Below are positions 17,408 through 27,143 of a stretch of DNA of 64,000 nucleotides, in pieces; position 1 is the stretch's first letter, and each line of letters opens with the position of its first letter. The notes under the pieces were generated by a model, which searched no databases, was not told where the DNA came from, and worked only from the letters and a program-made list of their open reading frames with translations. The position numbers were made by a program, and so were the translations under genes. Source of the stretch: JAPPKS01 sp963667895 (GTDB lineage: Bacteria; Poribacteria; WGA-4E; PCPOR2b); contig OZ245030.1 in assembly GCA_965223985.1 (NCBI GenBank), positions 2,542,001-2,606,000 on the forward strand, written 5' to 3'.

Positions 17408-17728
17408 CTGTGATGCGTAATGTGGAATAGTGTACGATCTGTTATGCATTACGGAGGTATTTGGGGTGCTACTCCCCAAAATGTTGCGGAGTTGGCGTCA
17501 TCTGCCGACGCGAAGATTTGCAGGAAAATTGAAATCGGCAGCGACGATTGGTTGGGGAAGTCTGGTGATAGACGAGCAACCGAATCACTAAGTGCATTGG
17601 GACGAGCGCCTTCAGCGTTACGGAGCAGTCGCTAGGTGAAGCAAGACGTTACATCACATCGAGAAACATAAAACGTGAAAATAGGCGGTTCGTCAGATTC
17701 TATATCAACAAAAGGGGACAGTTCAATT
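17408..17728 (+). other. trpB-trpA spacer
   Basis: This gap of about 320 bases is long for two synthase subunits. It contains a hairpin, TTTGGGG (17460-17466) with CCCCAAA (17474-17480), preceded by GGAGG. Short open frames here have no family resemblance. The hairpin may be a processing site or an attenuating stem. Confidence 0.35.
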
Positions 17729-18535
17729 GTGAATCGAATTGCGGCGAAGTTTCAGGAATTGCGCACGATGGGAAAAAGTGCCTTCATGCCTTATATTTGT
17801 GCCGGGGATCCCACACCTGAATTGAGCCGTAAGCTCCTCATGGCGCTTGAGAAAGCAGGAGCAGATCTCATCGAGTTTGGCGTCCCCTTTTCCGACCCTA
17901 TCGCCGATGGTCCCACCATTCAGAAAGCAAGCGAACGTGCTTTAGTGCACCGAATTTCGCTACAACATATCCTTGAACTCGTTCGTGAGCTCCGCGAGGA
18001 AACGCAGATTCCAATCGCGCTCATGACTTACTACAACCCAATCTTTCGGATGGGGGAATCGAAATTTTGCGCAGCAGCAAAGGAGGCAGGAGTAGATGGA
18101 ATTATAATTCCAGATCTTCCGCCGGAAGAGGCTGAATCACTGTTGAAAATCGCCCCTAAGTACGATCTAGCCACAATATTCCTTGTGACGCCGACCAGCC
18201 CACCGAATCGACTGCGTCTAATTGCGTCGGTTAGCACCGGGTTCATCTACTGCGTCTCAGTGACCGGCGTAACTGGTGCACGAGATACACTCTCAGAGGA
18301 AATCATACCCATGGTGACGCAACTGAGAAAACATACCGACAAACCGGTTTGCGTCGGATTTGGTGTTTCGACGAGTGCGCAAGGGTGCACGGTTTCACAA
18401 ATGGCAGATGGTGTCATCGTTGGCAGTGCAATCATTAATGTTATTGAAAGACATCTGGACGATGAGACGAAGATTGTGTCGAGTGTGAGGAGATTTGCAG
18501 AAGAATTAGTGAAAGGCGTGAAAGGAGGAGTATGA
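17729..18535 (+). CDS. trpA: Tryptophan synthase alpha subunit
   Basis: 268 residues. It cleaves indole-3-glycerol phosphate to indole and glyceraldehyde 3-phosphate and passes indole to TrpB. The GTG at 17729 is chosen because it puts the catalytic residues at Glu49 (LIEFG) and Asp60 (PIADGPTIQ), the standard positions of the Salmonella enzyme. The longer frame from 17675 adds 18 residues without family support. Other motifs: MTYYNPI, IIPDLPPEE, and a phosphate-binding VGFGVST near residue 211. The order trpB-trpA and a shared strand indicate co-expression. Confidence 0.95.
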   Translation: MNRIAAKFQELRTMGKSAFMPYICAGDPTPELSRKLLMALEKAGADLIEFGVPFSDPIADGPTIQKASERALVHRISLQHILELVRELREETQIPIALMTYYNPIFRMGESKFCAAAKEAGVDGIIIPDLPPEEAESLLKIAPKYDLATIFLVTPTSPPNRLRLIASVSTGFIYCVSVTGVTGARDTLSEEIIPMVTQLRKHTDKPVCVGFGVSTSAQGCTVSQMADGVIVGSAIINVIERHLDDETKIVSSVRRFAEELVKGVKGGV

Positions 18536-18655
18536 AGTAATTATCGGTTTTTCCAGTCGTGACGATGAGAAATTTTTATTGAGCCCTTGGAAGCCCAAAG
18601 GTTGTATATCAGAATATGGTTCAACTCGCAAAAAGTTTTTGTTGGAAATTATATC

Positions 18656-19117
18656 ATGAAAATAGAGAAACGGCTTGAGCAACTTGGCATTACCTTGCCT
18701 CCACCTGCAATACCGGTTGCAAATTACATAACGACTGTGCAGACGGGAAACCTAATATATACGTCAGGACACGGTCCCGGCAGCGGCGAGGGCAAAATTT
18801 ATAAAGGTCAGCTTGGAACAGACTTGACGGTTGAGGTTGGATATCAATCTGCGAGGGAAGTTGGGCTGTGCCTCATCAGCACACTCAAACACGCGCTTGG
18901 CGATCTGGATCGGGTTAAACGAATTGTGAAAGTCCTAGGTTTTGTCAATTCAGCCAGCACTTTTATGGATCAGCCCGCGGTCATCAACGGAGCATCAGAT
19001 CTCTTCGTGGAGGTGTTTGGCGATACGGGTAGGCATACCCGTTCCGCTGTCGGAATGGTGCAGTTGCCCGGCGGTATTCCCGTTGAAATCGAGATGGTTG
19101 TGGAGATTGAGGGATAA
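18656..19117 (+). CDS. RidA/YjgF family protein
   Basis: 153 residues from ATG 18656. The protein resembles the YjgF/RidA endoribonuclease-like group that hydrolyses reactive enamine/imine intermediates from PLP enzymes. It is the longer variant, with LGITLPPPAIPVANY at the start and RHTRSAVGMVQLPGG near the end holding the conserved Arg. It lies just after trpA, and TrpB is a PLP enzyme producing aminoacrylate, so a protective role beside tryptophan synthase is attractive though inferred. The longer frame from 18587 lacks a ribosome site. Confidence 0.8.
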   Translation: MKIEKRLEQLGITLPPPAIPVANYITTVQTGNLIYTSGHGPGSGEGKIYKGQLGTDLTVEVGYQSAREVGLCLISTLKHALGDLDRVKRIVKVLGFVNSASTFMDQPAVINGASDLFVEVFGDTGRHTRSAVGMVQLPGGIPVEIEMVVEIEG

Positions 19118-19153
19118 GAATTTATTGGGAACTTATCCGTGATCGCAGGACCT

Positions 19154-20503
19154 CTATGCCCGAATAATTGCCAATACTTCGTCCCGCTTCTGCTCCATTA
19201 ACGTCTTTGATTTAGCTTCTAGGTTAAGACGTAACAAGGGTTCAGTGTTGGAAGGACGGACGTTGCAGTGCCAATCGTCAAAGGTAATAGAAACACCATC
19301 CAACCATTCGATTTCTGCACTTTTGCCAAAAATCTGAACAATCTCTTTTAATTTGACCTCTGCATCGCTTGAGATGCGCGAATTGATTTCGCCAGAGATG
19401 AAATAGGTCGATTCTAAAGGCTTGAGTAGTTTGGAGAGTTTTGTTCCCTTTTTGGAGAGCATCTCCAAAATGACGAGAGAAGGTAAAATGCCAGAGTCGG
19501 AACAAAAGAAATCTCTGAAGTAATAATGGCCCGTCACCTCTCCGCCAAAGATGGCATTTTCTTTTGCCATTCGGTCTTTCATAAATGCGTGTCCCACGCG
19601 CTCTATAATGGGTGTTCCTCCAGCTGTAGTGATGAGATCCGGCACTACCCATGAAGAACGAACATCATACAGAATTTTACATCCCGAGTATTTGTCCAAA
19701 AGGTATTGCCCCATTAATGCAGTTATGAAATCCCCAGGTACAAAGGCGCCTCGATCGTCAATAGCGAAAAAGCGGTCGCCATCGCCATCAAAAGCAAAAC
19801 CAACATCGGCTCCCTCCGCAACAACACGCTGTTGCAATTCCGCTCGGTTCTCGGGTTGTAGCGGATCGAGCCCATGATTTGGCAAGCTGCCGTCAGGTTC
19901 CAGATACATGCCAATTAAGTTTATTGACGGAAGACGTCGGTAAATCTGTTTGAGAATCGGTCCAATCATGCCGTTGCCGGTATCGGCGATGACTTTAAAC
20001 GGTGAGAGTGCGTCAACATCAATTAAACTCAAAACCTTTTCCACGAAATCTTCGCTCAAATCCTCGTCAGTCATTCTGCCTTGGCGAGTTGATTTAGGAA
20101 AGCGCTCTGCTTCTATAATACACCGCAATTCTTGAATCCCTTCATCACCACTAAGAAGTTGGGGCATCTTTTTCACCATCTTGAAGCCGCTGTATTGAGC
20201 GGGGTTATGAGAGGCTGTGACCATGATACCCGGAAGTTCTAGCGTTGCGCAGGCGTAATAATACTGGTCGGTACTAACCATGTCAATGTTAATGATATCT
20301 GCGCCCTGCTCCATCAAACCACATGCTAATGCCTCAAACATTTGTGGGCTGGATAGACGCATATCACGCCCTACTATAACTTTGTCAACTTTGAGGAAAG
20401 CCACAAAGGCGCGGCCAATCGCGCAGGCGATTTCTTCATTTAAGTCCTCCGGGTAAATCCCCCGGATATCGTAAGCTTTGAAAATGTCCGGATTCGCTTG
20501 CAT
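19154..20503 (-). CDS. Phosphomannomutase/phosphoglucomutase
   Basis: About 449 residues of the alpha-D-phosphohexomutase family, interconverting hexose 6- and 1-phosphates for nucleotide sugars. The start MQANPDIFKAYDIRGIYPED is typical of the bacterial PMM/PGM branch. The phosphoserine loop is TASHNP, the Mg loop FDGDGDR, the sugar loop near GGEVTGHYYF, and the phosphate-binding loop RPSNTEPLLRL. A longer frame begins at 20560, but homology begins at 20503; neither codon has a clear ribosome site. The gene converges with ridA, 36 bases apart. Confidence 0.88.
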   Translation of the reverse strand: MQANPDIFKAYDIRGIYPEDLNEEIACAIGRAFVAFLKVDKVIVGRDMRLSSPQMFEALACGLMEQGADIINIDMVSTDQYYYACATLELPGIMVTASHNPAQYSGFKMVKKMPQLLSGDEGIQELRCIIEAERFPKSTRQGRMTDEDLSEDFVEKVLSLIDVDALSPFKVIADTGNGMIGPILKQIYRRLPSINLIGMYLEPDGSLPNHGLDPLQPENRAELQQRVVAEGADVGFAFDGDGDRFFAIDDRGAFVPGDFITALMGQYLLDKYSGCKILYDVRSSWVVPDLITTAGGTPIIERVGHAFMKDRMAKENAIFGGEVTGHYYFRDFFCSDSGILPSLVILEMLSKKGTKLSKLLKPLESTYFISGEINSRISSDAEVKLKEIVQIFGKSAEIEWLDGVSITFDDWHCNVRPSNTEPLLRLNLEAKSKTLMEQKRDEVLAIIRA

Positions 20504-20624
20504 TATTTTTTGATTTTGCCAGTAGGGCGATCGGTGCTTCCTACAGGCTTCTATTACCATTTATACTAAAATTACCAGTGAATTTTTACCCGATGAAATC
20601 TAACGCGAATCAAAGAGGAAATCA

Positions 20625-21818
20625 ATGACAATTCAAGTTGTGAAACCCCGTATTCGAGGTTTTATTGGTGCCAATGCGCACCCCATCGGGTGCAGAAAAA
20701 ATGTACAGAATCAGATTGATTATATCAAAGAATACATTACGCCCAAACAAATAGATCTAAACGTACTCGTTATCGGTGCAACGGGAGGCTATGGTTTAGC
20801 CTCCCGAATTGCATTGACGTGGGCTTATGGCGCAAAAACAATCGGTGTTTTCTTCGAGCGTCCACCTGATACTAAGCGGACTGCGACCGCGGGCTACTAT
20901 GACTCGGTTGCCTTCCATCAACTAGCACATCAGAACGACCTCTTCGCCGAGAGTATCAATGGGGATGCGTTTTCCAATGAGGTCAAGCGGGATACGATAG
21001 ATCGCATCAAGCGAAATATGGATAAGATAGACTTGCTCGTTTATAGCATCGCGGCGCCGAGACGCATTCACCCACGCACAGGTGCCGAACATCGGTCCGT
21101 CATAAAACCAATCGGTCAATCTTACATTGGAAAAACAATAGATCTGCAGCGCGAAAACGTCACTCAAATCACTGTGGAACCCGCAAATGAGGAGGAAATC
21201 GCCGACACCACTGCCGTAATGGGCGGGGAAGATCTGGAGTTCTGGGTTGATGCGCTTCTCGCAGAGAATCTTCTGGCATCGGAGTCTACTGTTGTGGCTT
21301 ACTCCTACATTGGACCTGAACTCACATGGCCAATCTATCGAAGTGGAACAATTGGCAAAGCAAAAGAAAATCTCGCACACTCCATAAATAATCTAGATCG
21401 GCGACTAAGCAATAAGCTTGGCAGCCATGCCTACATATCGGTCAATAAAGCCGTAGTCACACAAGCATCGGCGGCAATTCCTGTGGTGCCGCTTTACATC
21501 AGTGTGCTCTACGATATCATGAATGCAAAAGGAATTAACGAAGACCCAATTGCTCAGATGGCTCGGCTTTTCAGCGAACACCTAGGTCCTTATCAGACGC
21601 CAACCCTCGACACTAATCGGCGAATCCGACTCGATGATCGAGAACTTCTGCCCGATGTAACCGCCGAGGTCATGCGTCGATGGGAGAGGGTAAACACAGG
21701 CAATTTGCGCGATATCTCCGACTACGCAGGGTATAAACGCGACTTCCGGAACCTGTTCGGTTTTGATGTTGATGGCGTAGATTACGAGGAAGCGGTGGAA
21801 ACTCACGTTAAGTTTTAA
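20625..21818 (+). CDS. fabV: Trans-2-enoyl-[ACP/CoA] reductase FabV
   Basis: 397 residues. FabV performs the last NADH-dependent reduction in fatty-acid elongation and resists triclosan. The family features are clear: N-terminal RIRGFIGANAHPIGCRKNV, dinucleotide motif VLVIGATGGYGLASRIAL, and the catalytic Tyr-x8-Lys in YRSGTIGKAK. GAGGAAA precedes ATG. The gene stands alone, divergent from the mutase. It may be the cell's enoyl reductase or act on trans-2-enoyl-CoA; no other fab genes are in view. Confidence 0.93.
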   Translation: MTIQVVKPRIRGFIGANAHPIGCRKNVQNQIDYIKEYITPKQIDLNVLVIGATGGYGLASRIALTWAYGAKTIGVFFERPPDTKRTATAGYYDSVAFHQLAHQNDLFAESINGDAFSNEVKRDTIDRIKRNMDKIDLLVYSIAAPRRIHPRTGAEHRSVIKPIGQSYIGKTIDLQRENVTQITVEPANEEEIADTTAVMGGEDLEFWVDALLAENLLASESTVVAYSYIGPELTWPIYRSGTIGKAKENLAHSINNLDRRLSNKLGSHAYISVNKAVVTQASAAIPVVPLYISVLYDIMNAKGINEDPIAQMARLFSEHLGPYQTPTLDTNRRIRLDDRELLPDVTAEVMRRWERVNTGNLRDISDYAGYKRDFRNLFGFDVDGVDYEEAVETHVKF

Positions 21819-22138
21819 CGTAGACCCAACAAGTTTCAAAACCAATCTGAGCCTTTTCTCGACACACGCTTTAAATTGCTATTAACTTCATTGGCGTTGA
21901 AGTTAACTTAACGCCCTCCATCACCACCACGCGTGTGAACTGTACAGGACCTATGTAAGATTGGGTAAAGAATGACTGCTAGTCGGCCGAGGTGGGAAAA
22001 TAATTTGCGGGTTTAAATCTGAACTTCTTAAAGGCCATCTTAAATATGATGGGGTTCACCATGGAGGTTGTCGACACGCCACATGTTCCGGCCACTTTAT
22101 TCATAACTACCAATACGCTAGAAGAATTCTCAGGACCT
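21819..22138. other. Gap with near-perfect palindrome
   Basis: The only structure I see is a palindrome at 21893-21915: GGCGTT and AACGCC arms around a central AAGTTAACTT, with one unpaired G. It lies 75 bases past the fabV stop and could be a fabV terminator or a protein-binding site. No gene is convincing here. Confidence 0.35.
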
Positions 22139-23161
22139 TCATCCCTTGATATCAATAACAATCCGTGCGTCGGCTGCGCCGCTTCTCATAAACTCTAGCG
22201 CCTCATTCGCTTCGTCAAGCGGGAAGGTTCTTGTAATTGGCGGAGCGATGATGCCTTCAGCAAGCATCGTAATGGAGTCTGCCATGTCCTGTTTGGAACC
22301 GTTGCGGCTTCCAATAATCTCCAATTCTCGCTGCGCAATTTGAATCGTGTCAATCTCAGGAAACTCGGGCTCTTCTCCGATGACAATGATTTGTCCCTGT
22401 CGCATGAGGTAGTCTGCACTCTGTTTCATGGTTGAAGCAGTGCCAACACAATCGAAAACGCACTGGGCACCCGTGCCACCCGCCAACTCACGAATCCTAT
22501 CCGTTGTATCGGGAGCATCAGCCTTGAGAGCAAGCTGAGCACCAAGCTGTCTAGCGAGGTCGAGCTTTCCTTGGGAACGACTTGTTGCGACAGTTTTCAC
22601 CCCCGCTTTGACAAGGATGGGAATTAAACTCTGCGCTACCCCACCCGCGCCAATTACTACCGCGGTGTCATTGGGTCCCAATCGTGCACGCCGAAATCCA
22701 TGGACAGCGGTAATCACTGCGCAACTAATCAGACCGCCCATCTCGAAAGGCACATTATCGGGCAACGTGAACAGGTTTTCTGCGGGCACCACAAAATACT
22801 CCGCAAAGGCACCGTTAACCAGCACACCTACCAGCCCTTGCAAGTCAGCGCACTGGGCGTCCTGACCAATGCGGCAGTAGTAACACTCCCCGCAGGTGAT
22901 AAAAAGGTGAGGCACGACGCGTTGTCCCACCTCCAGCCCAGCCACATTTTTACCCACCTCTGCCACAATCCCTGCAGGCTCATGACCGGGGATGTGCGGG
23001 AGTTCAGGAATGTACGCCAGTCCATCATAGATATGTAGGTCTGTTCGACAGATCCCGCAGGATCTAGTTTCCACCAGTACTTCGTCGGGACCAATCTCCG
23101 GCGTAGGTACTTCTTCGATTCGCAATGGTTTTCCAATTTCGTGTAATACTGCCGCTTTCAT
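22139..23161 (-). CDS. Zinc-dependent alcohol dehydrogenase (MDR family)
   Basis: 340 residues from ATG 23161 (GGAG five bases upstream); the longer frame from 23221 adds an unlikely tail. The protein is a medium-chain dehydrogenase. Catalytic zinc ligands are in CGICRTDLH and GHEPAGIV, and the structural zinc site of four Cys is in CGECYYCRIGQDAQC. The cofactor motif is VIGAGGVAQSLIP. It oxidises or reduces an alcohol or sugar alcohol in the cytoplasm. The substrate is unknown. It is monocistronic by position. Confidence 0.88.
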   Translation of the reverse strand: MKAAVLHEIGKPLRIEEVPTPEIGPDEVLVETRSCGICRTDLHIYDGLAYIPELPHIPGHEPAGIVAEVGKNVAGLEVGQRVVPHLFITCGECYYCRIGQDAQCADLQGLVGVLVNGAFAEYFVVPAENLFTLPDNVPFEMGGLISCAVITAVHGFRRARLGPNDTAVVIGAGGVAQSLIPILVKAGVKTVATSRSQGKLDLARQLGAQLALKADAPDTTDRIRELAGGTGAQCVFDCVGTASTMKQSADYLMRQGQIIVIGEEPEFPEIDTIQIAQRELEIIGSRNGSKQDMADSITMLAEGIIAPPITRTFPLDEANEALEFMRSGAADARIVIDIKG

Positions 23162-23481
23162 GTAGTCTCCATATATAGGCATGTGACCTCTCTCATTATA
23201 TGGAGAGAGAGGACGAAACACTTTATAGATAGCTGATTTGGATTTGGTACTACCTGATGAGAACCGTTACAGAAGAGTAACTATCCGGTTTGCTCAGGTT
23301 TTGGGCCAAAATTGGTGGGGCGTAACAACTACCAGCAGAGGACTCGGCGGGGGCTTCAAGTTCTCAAGGATTTTCGACAAATGGGTGTGAAAGGTGCTGT
23401 TATGCTTTACGAGCGCAGGACGGGATAACGCCACTGATTACGTTTGATTCTTCCAGAATTATTCCGGTTCATTTCTTGCAA

Positions 23482-23514
23482 TTAAGGGGGCACGATATAC
23501 CAGTGTCCCCTTAA
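23482..23514 (-). terminator. Hairpin terminator after LamG cluster
   Basis: TTAAGGGGGCAC (23482-23493) pairs with GTGTCCCCTTAA (23503-23514), with one G-T mismatch. It lies about 40 bases past the stop of the last LamG gene on the minus strand. The stem is long and stable; the U-tract is short. The rest of 23222-23551 shows nothing else. Confidence 0.5.
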
Positions 23515-23551
23515 TAACAACAATGGTGATACACCTACCTTGAGCTAGAAC

Positions 23552-24331
23552 CTAATCCAAATCCTTAAGTTGCGCCCAAGTTGTAGCCGCTTTTCCAGAA
23601 GGTTCGACAGCAGTAGATCCACCGCCGATGTGCGCCATGATTCCATCGTTCATCAGCGCCATGATTTCATCGTCGCCGAGGACAGAGCTGAAAATTGCGA
23701 AATCATCAATGGCGCCACCGAAAGAGGAACCTAGTCTGCCGCCAATGTGAAAATTCGCGTCACGAGGTTCAAAGGGAGCCGACATCTCTGCTTTGGCTGA
23801 TTCCTCGCCGTTTCTCATGGCTCTCATGTAGTTTCCAGCGACACTGTGGATAAATGCCCAGTGCTCCCATACTCCGATATGCGAGTCGTCAACACCGCCG
23901 ACGCCCATCCCGTTCGGTCCAAATTGCCAGATAGCGTTACCATCCCAAGGCAAGTGGACAGTAATACGGCCGGGGTCAAGCGGCTCAAGACTGAAAAGGT
24001 CTTGATTATTAATCTCGTCTATTCGCGCCCACGTGATAATCGTAATTTCCTCCGTGGGAGCAACGTTTCCAAAGCCGGTAATCTGGATTGTATCACCGAG
24101 ATCGGGGAGATCCACAGCCATACCGTGCATACCAGCGATCCATTCGGCACCACCGGTCAGTTCGCCGTGATAATCATTCCCCGATGAGTCATTGGCGTCT
24201 CCATCAAGCAGCCAGGCACCAACAAGAGAATCGGGGTTCTTTAGGGCATCACTTTGCCCAACCAATATCAATCCAAAAACAACGAAACTGATAACACACC
24301 CTAAGGCGAGTTTTGATTTGATGCTATACAT
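23552..24331 (-). CDS. Secreted LamG/ConA-like protein, copy 1
   Basis: 259 residues. An N-terminal hydrophobic signal (residues ~8-27) is followed by a LamG-type concanavalin-like sandwich: GAWLLDGDANDSSGNDYHG at the start, EITIITWARI, and the ending FHIGGRLGSSFGGAIDDFAI. The C-terminus KAATTWAQLKDLD is shared by all four copies. Such domains usually bind carbohydrates or proteins at the surface. GGAGG lies nine bases before ATG. It is the last gene of a four-copy tandem array, with variable residues concentrated between about 120 and 190. The ligand is unknown. Confidence 0.8.
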   Translation of the reverse strand: MYSIKSKLALGCVISFVVFGLILVGQSDALKNPDSLVGAWLLDGDANDSSGNDYHGELTGGAEWIAGMHGMAVDLPDLGDTIQITGFGNVAPTEEITIITWARIDEINNQDLFSLEPLDPGRITVHLPWDGNAIWQFGPNGMGVGGVDDSHIGVWEHWAFIHSVAGNYMRAMRNGEESAKAEMSAPFEPRDANFHIGGRLGSSFGGAIDDFAIFSSVLGDDEIMALMNDGIMAHIGGGSTAVEPSGKAATTWAQLKDLD

Positions 24332-24472
24332 TACAAATAACCTCCATTATTGTTTGCCGTTACCTTTAGAAGGCTAGTTCTGACCGGTAACGGACTTCTT
24401 CTAACATTCAACAACGTTGAATCTTATTTTATTCGCAACAACAATGGTGATACACCTACCTTGAGCTAGAAC
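24332..24472 (-). repeat. Conserved spacer of LamG array (copy A)
   Basis: The first ~115 bases beyond the LamG start are identical to those at 25265-25380. They contain the inverted repeat CCGTTACC/GGTAACGG (about 24355-24393) and the hairpin TTCAAC-AAC-GTTGAA (about 24407-24421). Identity in non-coding DNA points to recent duplication of a gene-plus-spacer unit. Confidence 0.7.
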
Positions 24473-25264
24473 CTAATCCAAATCCTTAAGTTGCGCCCAA
24501 GTTGTAGCGGCTTTACCGGAGGATTCGACAGCAGTGGGTGCACCGCCGATGTGCGCCATGATTCCATCGTTCATCAGCGCCATGATTTCATCGTCGCCGA
24601 GGACAGAACTGAACATTGCGAAATCATCAATGGCACCGGCGAAAGAGGAACCTAGTCTGCCGCCAATGTGAAAATTCCCTTCTCCGTTCATGAAGGCGCC
24701 GAACTTATCATGCATGGCTGCTTGTTCCCCGTTTCGCAGGACTCTCATGTAGTTTCCAGCGGCGCTGTGGATAAATGCCCAGTGCTCCCATACGCCAACT
24801 ACAGAGTCGTTAACACCGCCGACGCCAAGCCCATTAGGAGCCGGTCCAAATTGCCAGACTGCAGCATCTCCCCAAGGCAAGTGGGCAGTAATACGGCCGT
24901 CATTAACGTTAAGCGGCTCTAGACTGAAAACGTCTTGATTTTGAATCACGTCTACTCGTGCCCACAGTATAATCGTTATTTCCTCTGTGGGAGCCGTGTT
25001 GGCAAAGCCGGTAATCTGGATTGTATCACCGAGGTTCGAAAAAACCACAGCCATACCGTGCATTCCAGACATCCATTCGGCACCACCGGTCAGCTCGCCG
25101 TGATAATCATTCCCTGATGAGTCAGTGGCGTCTCCATCAAGCAGCCAAGCCGCAACAAGCGATTCGGGGTTCTTTAGGGCATCACTGTGCCCAACTAATA
25201 TCAACCCAAAAACTACGAAACTGATAACACACCCTAAAGCGAGTTTTGATTTGATGCTATACAT
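24473..25264 (-). CDS. Secreted LamG/ConA-like protein, copy 2
   Basis: 263 residues, closest to copy 1: the signal sequence differs at a single residue (VGHSDAL instead of VGQSDAL). The LamG domain shows AAWLLDGDATDSSGNDYHG, EITIILWARV and FHIGGRLGSSFAGAIDDFAM. Differences from copy 1 cluster in the strand region around residues 100-195 (for example NVNDGRITAHLPWGD), suggesting diversification of a binding face. It has the same ribosome site and spacing. Extracellular or periplasmic binding protein, ligand unknown. Confidence 0.8.
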   Translation of the reverse strand: MYSIKSKLALGCVISFVVFGLILVGHSDALKNPESLVAAWLLDGDATDSSGNDYHGELTGGAEWMSGMHGMAVVFSNLGDTIQITGFANTAPTEEITIILWARVDVIQNQDVFSLEPLNVNDGRITAHLPWGDAAVWQFGPAPNGLGVGGVNDSVVGVWEHWAFIHSAAGNYMRVLRNGEQAAMHDKFGAFMNGEGNFHIGGRLGSSFAGAIDDFAMFSSVLGDDEIMALMNDGIMAHIGGAPTAVESSGKAATTWAQLKDLD

Positions 25265-25401
25265 TACAAATAACCTCCATTATTGTTTGCCGTTACCTTT
25301 AGAAGGCTAGTTCTGACCGGTAACGGACTTCTTCTAACATTCAACAACGTTGAATCTTATTTTATTCGCAACGATAATGGTGATGCTCCTTGAGCTAGAA
25401 C

Positions 25402-26193
25402 CTACTCTAAATCCTTAAGTTGCGCCCAAGTTGTAGCCGCTTTTCCAGATGGTTCGACAGCAGTACCGGCACCGATGTGCGCCATGATTCCATCGTTCAT
25501 CAGCGCCATGATTTCATCGTCGCCGAGGATAGAGCTAAAGATTGCGAAATCGTCAATGGCGCCAGCGAAAGAGGAGCCTAGTCTGCCGCCAATATGAAAA
25601 TTCGCCTCACCATTTATAAATGCGGCCGAGGTGTCTCCGCTGGTCGCTTCTACGCCGTTCCTATAGACTGCCATGCGGTTCTCAGCAACGCTGTGGGTAA
25701 AGACCCAGTGTTCCCATACGCCGACTACAGAGTCGTCGAGACCAACGGGGGCGATCCCTGTGAAAGGCGTTCCAAATTGCCAGTGAACGGCATTATCCCA
25801 GGGCATGTGCGATGTTATACGGCCACGCTCACCAACCTCAAGCGGCTCTAGACTGAAGTAGTCTTGGTTCTTCATCTCGTCTATTCGCGCCCAACCCATA
25901 ATCGTTATTTCCTCTCCGGGAATAGCGTTGCCAAAGCCGGTAATCTGGATTGTATCCCCGGCGCCTGGCAGATCGACAGCCATTCCGAACTTTCCAGAAA
26001 TCCATTCGGGAGCTCCGGTTAGCTCGCCGTGGTAGTCATTGCCCGATGAGTCGTTGGCGTCTCCATCAAGCAACCAGACACCCATAACGGAATCGGGGTT
26101 TTTGAGGGCATCACTTTGCCCAACTAGTATCAACCCAAAAACAACGAAACTGAAAATACACCCGAAGACCAATTTTCCCTTAATGCTATACAT
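25402..26193 (-). CDS. Secreted LamG/ConA-like protein, copy 3
   Basis: 263 residues from ATG 26193. A longer frame begins at 26208, but that ATG is part of the GGAGG ribosome site, so the internal ATG (MYSIKGKLVFG) is the true start by analogy with copies 1 and 2. The LamG core is conserved (GVWLLDGDANDSSGNDYHG, FHIGGRLGSSFAGAIDDFAI) with a distinct middle: FGTPFTGIAPVGLDD. It pairs with copy 4 as a second sub-lineage of the array. Surface or periplasmic ligand binding is inferred. Confidence 0.8.
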   Translation of the reverse strand: MYSIKGKLVFGCIFSFVVFGLILVGQSDALKNPDSVMGVWLLDGDANDSSGNDYHGELTGAPEWISGKFGMAVDLPGAGDTIQITGFGNAIPGEEITIMGWARIDEMKNQDYFSLEPLEVGERGRITSHMPWDNAVHWQFGTPFTGIAPVGLDDSVVGVWEHWVFTHSVAENRMAVYRNGVEATSGDTSAAFINGEANFHIGGRLGSSFAGAIDDFAIFSSILGDDEIMALMNDGIMAHIGAGTAVEPSGKAATTWAQLKDLE

Positions 26194-26330
26194 TAAAAAT
26201 ACCTCCATAGTTGTTTTCCGTTCCCTTGAGAAGGCTAAGTTCTGACCGGCAACGGATATTTTCTAGCGTCCAACAATGTTGAAACTTATGTTATTCGCTA
26301 CGACAATGGTGATGCGCCTTGGGCAAGAAG

Positions 26331-27143
26331 CTATTCTAAATCCTTAAGGTGCGCCCAAGTTGTAGCCGCTTTACCAGACGACTCGACTGCAATACTGCCG
26401 CCGCCATCTCCGCCACCGATGTGCGCCATGATTCCATCGTTCATTAGCGCGCTGATTTCATCGGCTCCGAGGACAGAGCTGAAAATTGCGAAATCATCAA
26501 TGGCGCCAGCGAAAGAGGAACCTAGTCTACCGCCAATGTGAAAATTCGCCTCACCGTGCATAAAGACCTTAGATGCCTTCTGGTTGAGTGCTTCCTCGCC
26601 ATTTCTGTAGACCGCCATGAAATTGTCGGCGACACTGTGGATAAATGCCCAGTGCACCCATACGCCGACAGAAGAATCGTCGACACTCACGGCGCTTGTG
26701 GGGAAAATCCCGGTGAAAGGAGTACCAAATTGCCAATGAACTTTGCCATCCCAGGGCATGTGCGATGTGACACGTCCACCTTCAACCTCAAGGGGCTCTA
26801 GACTGAAGAAGTCTTGGTTCTTTATCTCGTCTATTCGCGCCCATGCCATAATCGTTATTTCCTCCGTGGGAACAACGTTGGCAAAACCCGTAATCTGGAT
26901 TGTATCCCCGGCACCAGGGAGATCGACAGCCATTCCGAACTTTCCAGATACCCATTCGGGAACTCCGGTTAGCTCGCCGTGATAGTCATTCCCCGATGAA
27001 TCGTTGGCGTCTCCATCAAGCATCCAGACTCCCACAACAGAATCGGGGTTTTTGAGGGCATCACTTTGCCCAACTAGTATCAACCCAAAAACAACGAAGC
27101 TGAGAATACACCCGAAGGCGAATTTTGCTTTGATGCTATACAT
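26331..27143 (-). CDS. Secreted LamG/ConA-like protein, copy 4
   Basis: 270 residues from ATG 27143 (the ATG at 27158 overlaps the ribosome site). It is the first gene of the array in transcription order. It is related most closely to copy 3 (shared FGTPFTGI segment) and has a Gly-rich insertion, IGGGDGGGSIAVE, before the common C-terminus KAATTWAHLKDLE. The signal peptide and LamG domain are as in the other copies. The longer glycine linker may give more reach to the C-terminal tail. Ligand unknown. Confidence 0.8.
   Translation of the reverse strand: MYSIKAKFAFGCILSFVVFGLILVGQSDALKNPDSVVGVWMLDGDANDSSGNDYHGELTGVPEWVSGKFGMAVDLPGAGDTIQITGFANVVPTEEITIMAWARIDEIKNQDFFSLEPLEVEGGRVTSHMPWDGKVHWQFGTPFTGIFPTSAVSVDDSSVGVWVHWAFIHSVADNFMAVYRNGEEALNQKASKVFMHGEANFHIGGRLGSSFAGAIDDFAIFSSVLGADEISALMNDGIMAHIGGGDGGGSIAVESSGKAATTWAHLKDLE

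Noticed and set aside
17420..17635. 71-codon ORF between trpB and trpA
   Set aside because: No family resemblance, no ribosome site at its start, and it covers a hairpin; probably chance.
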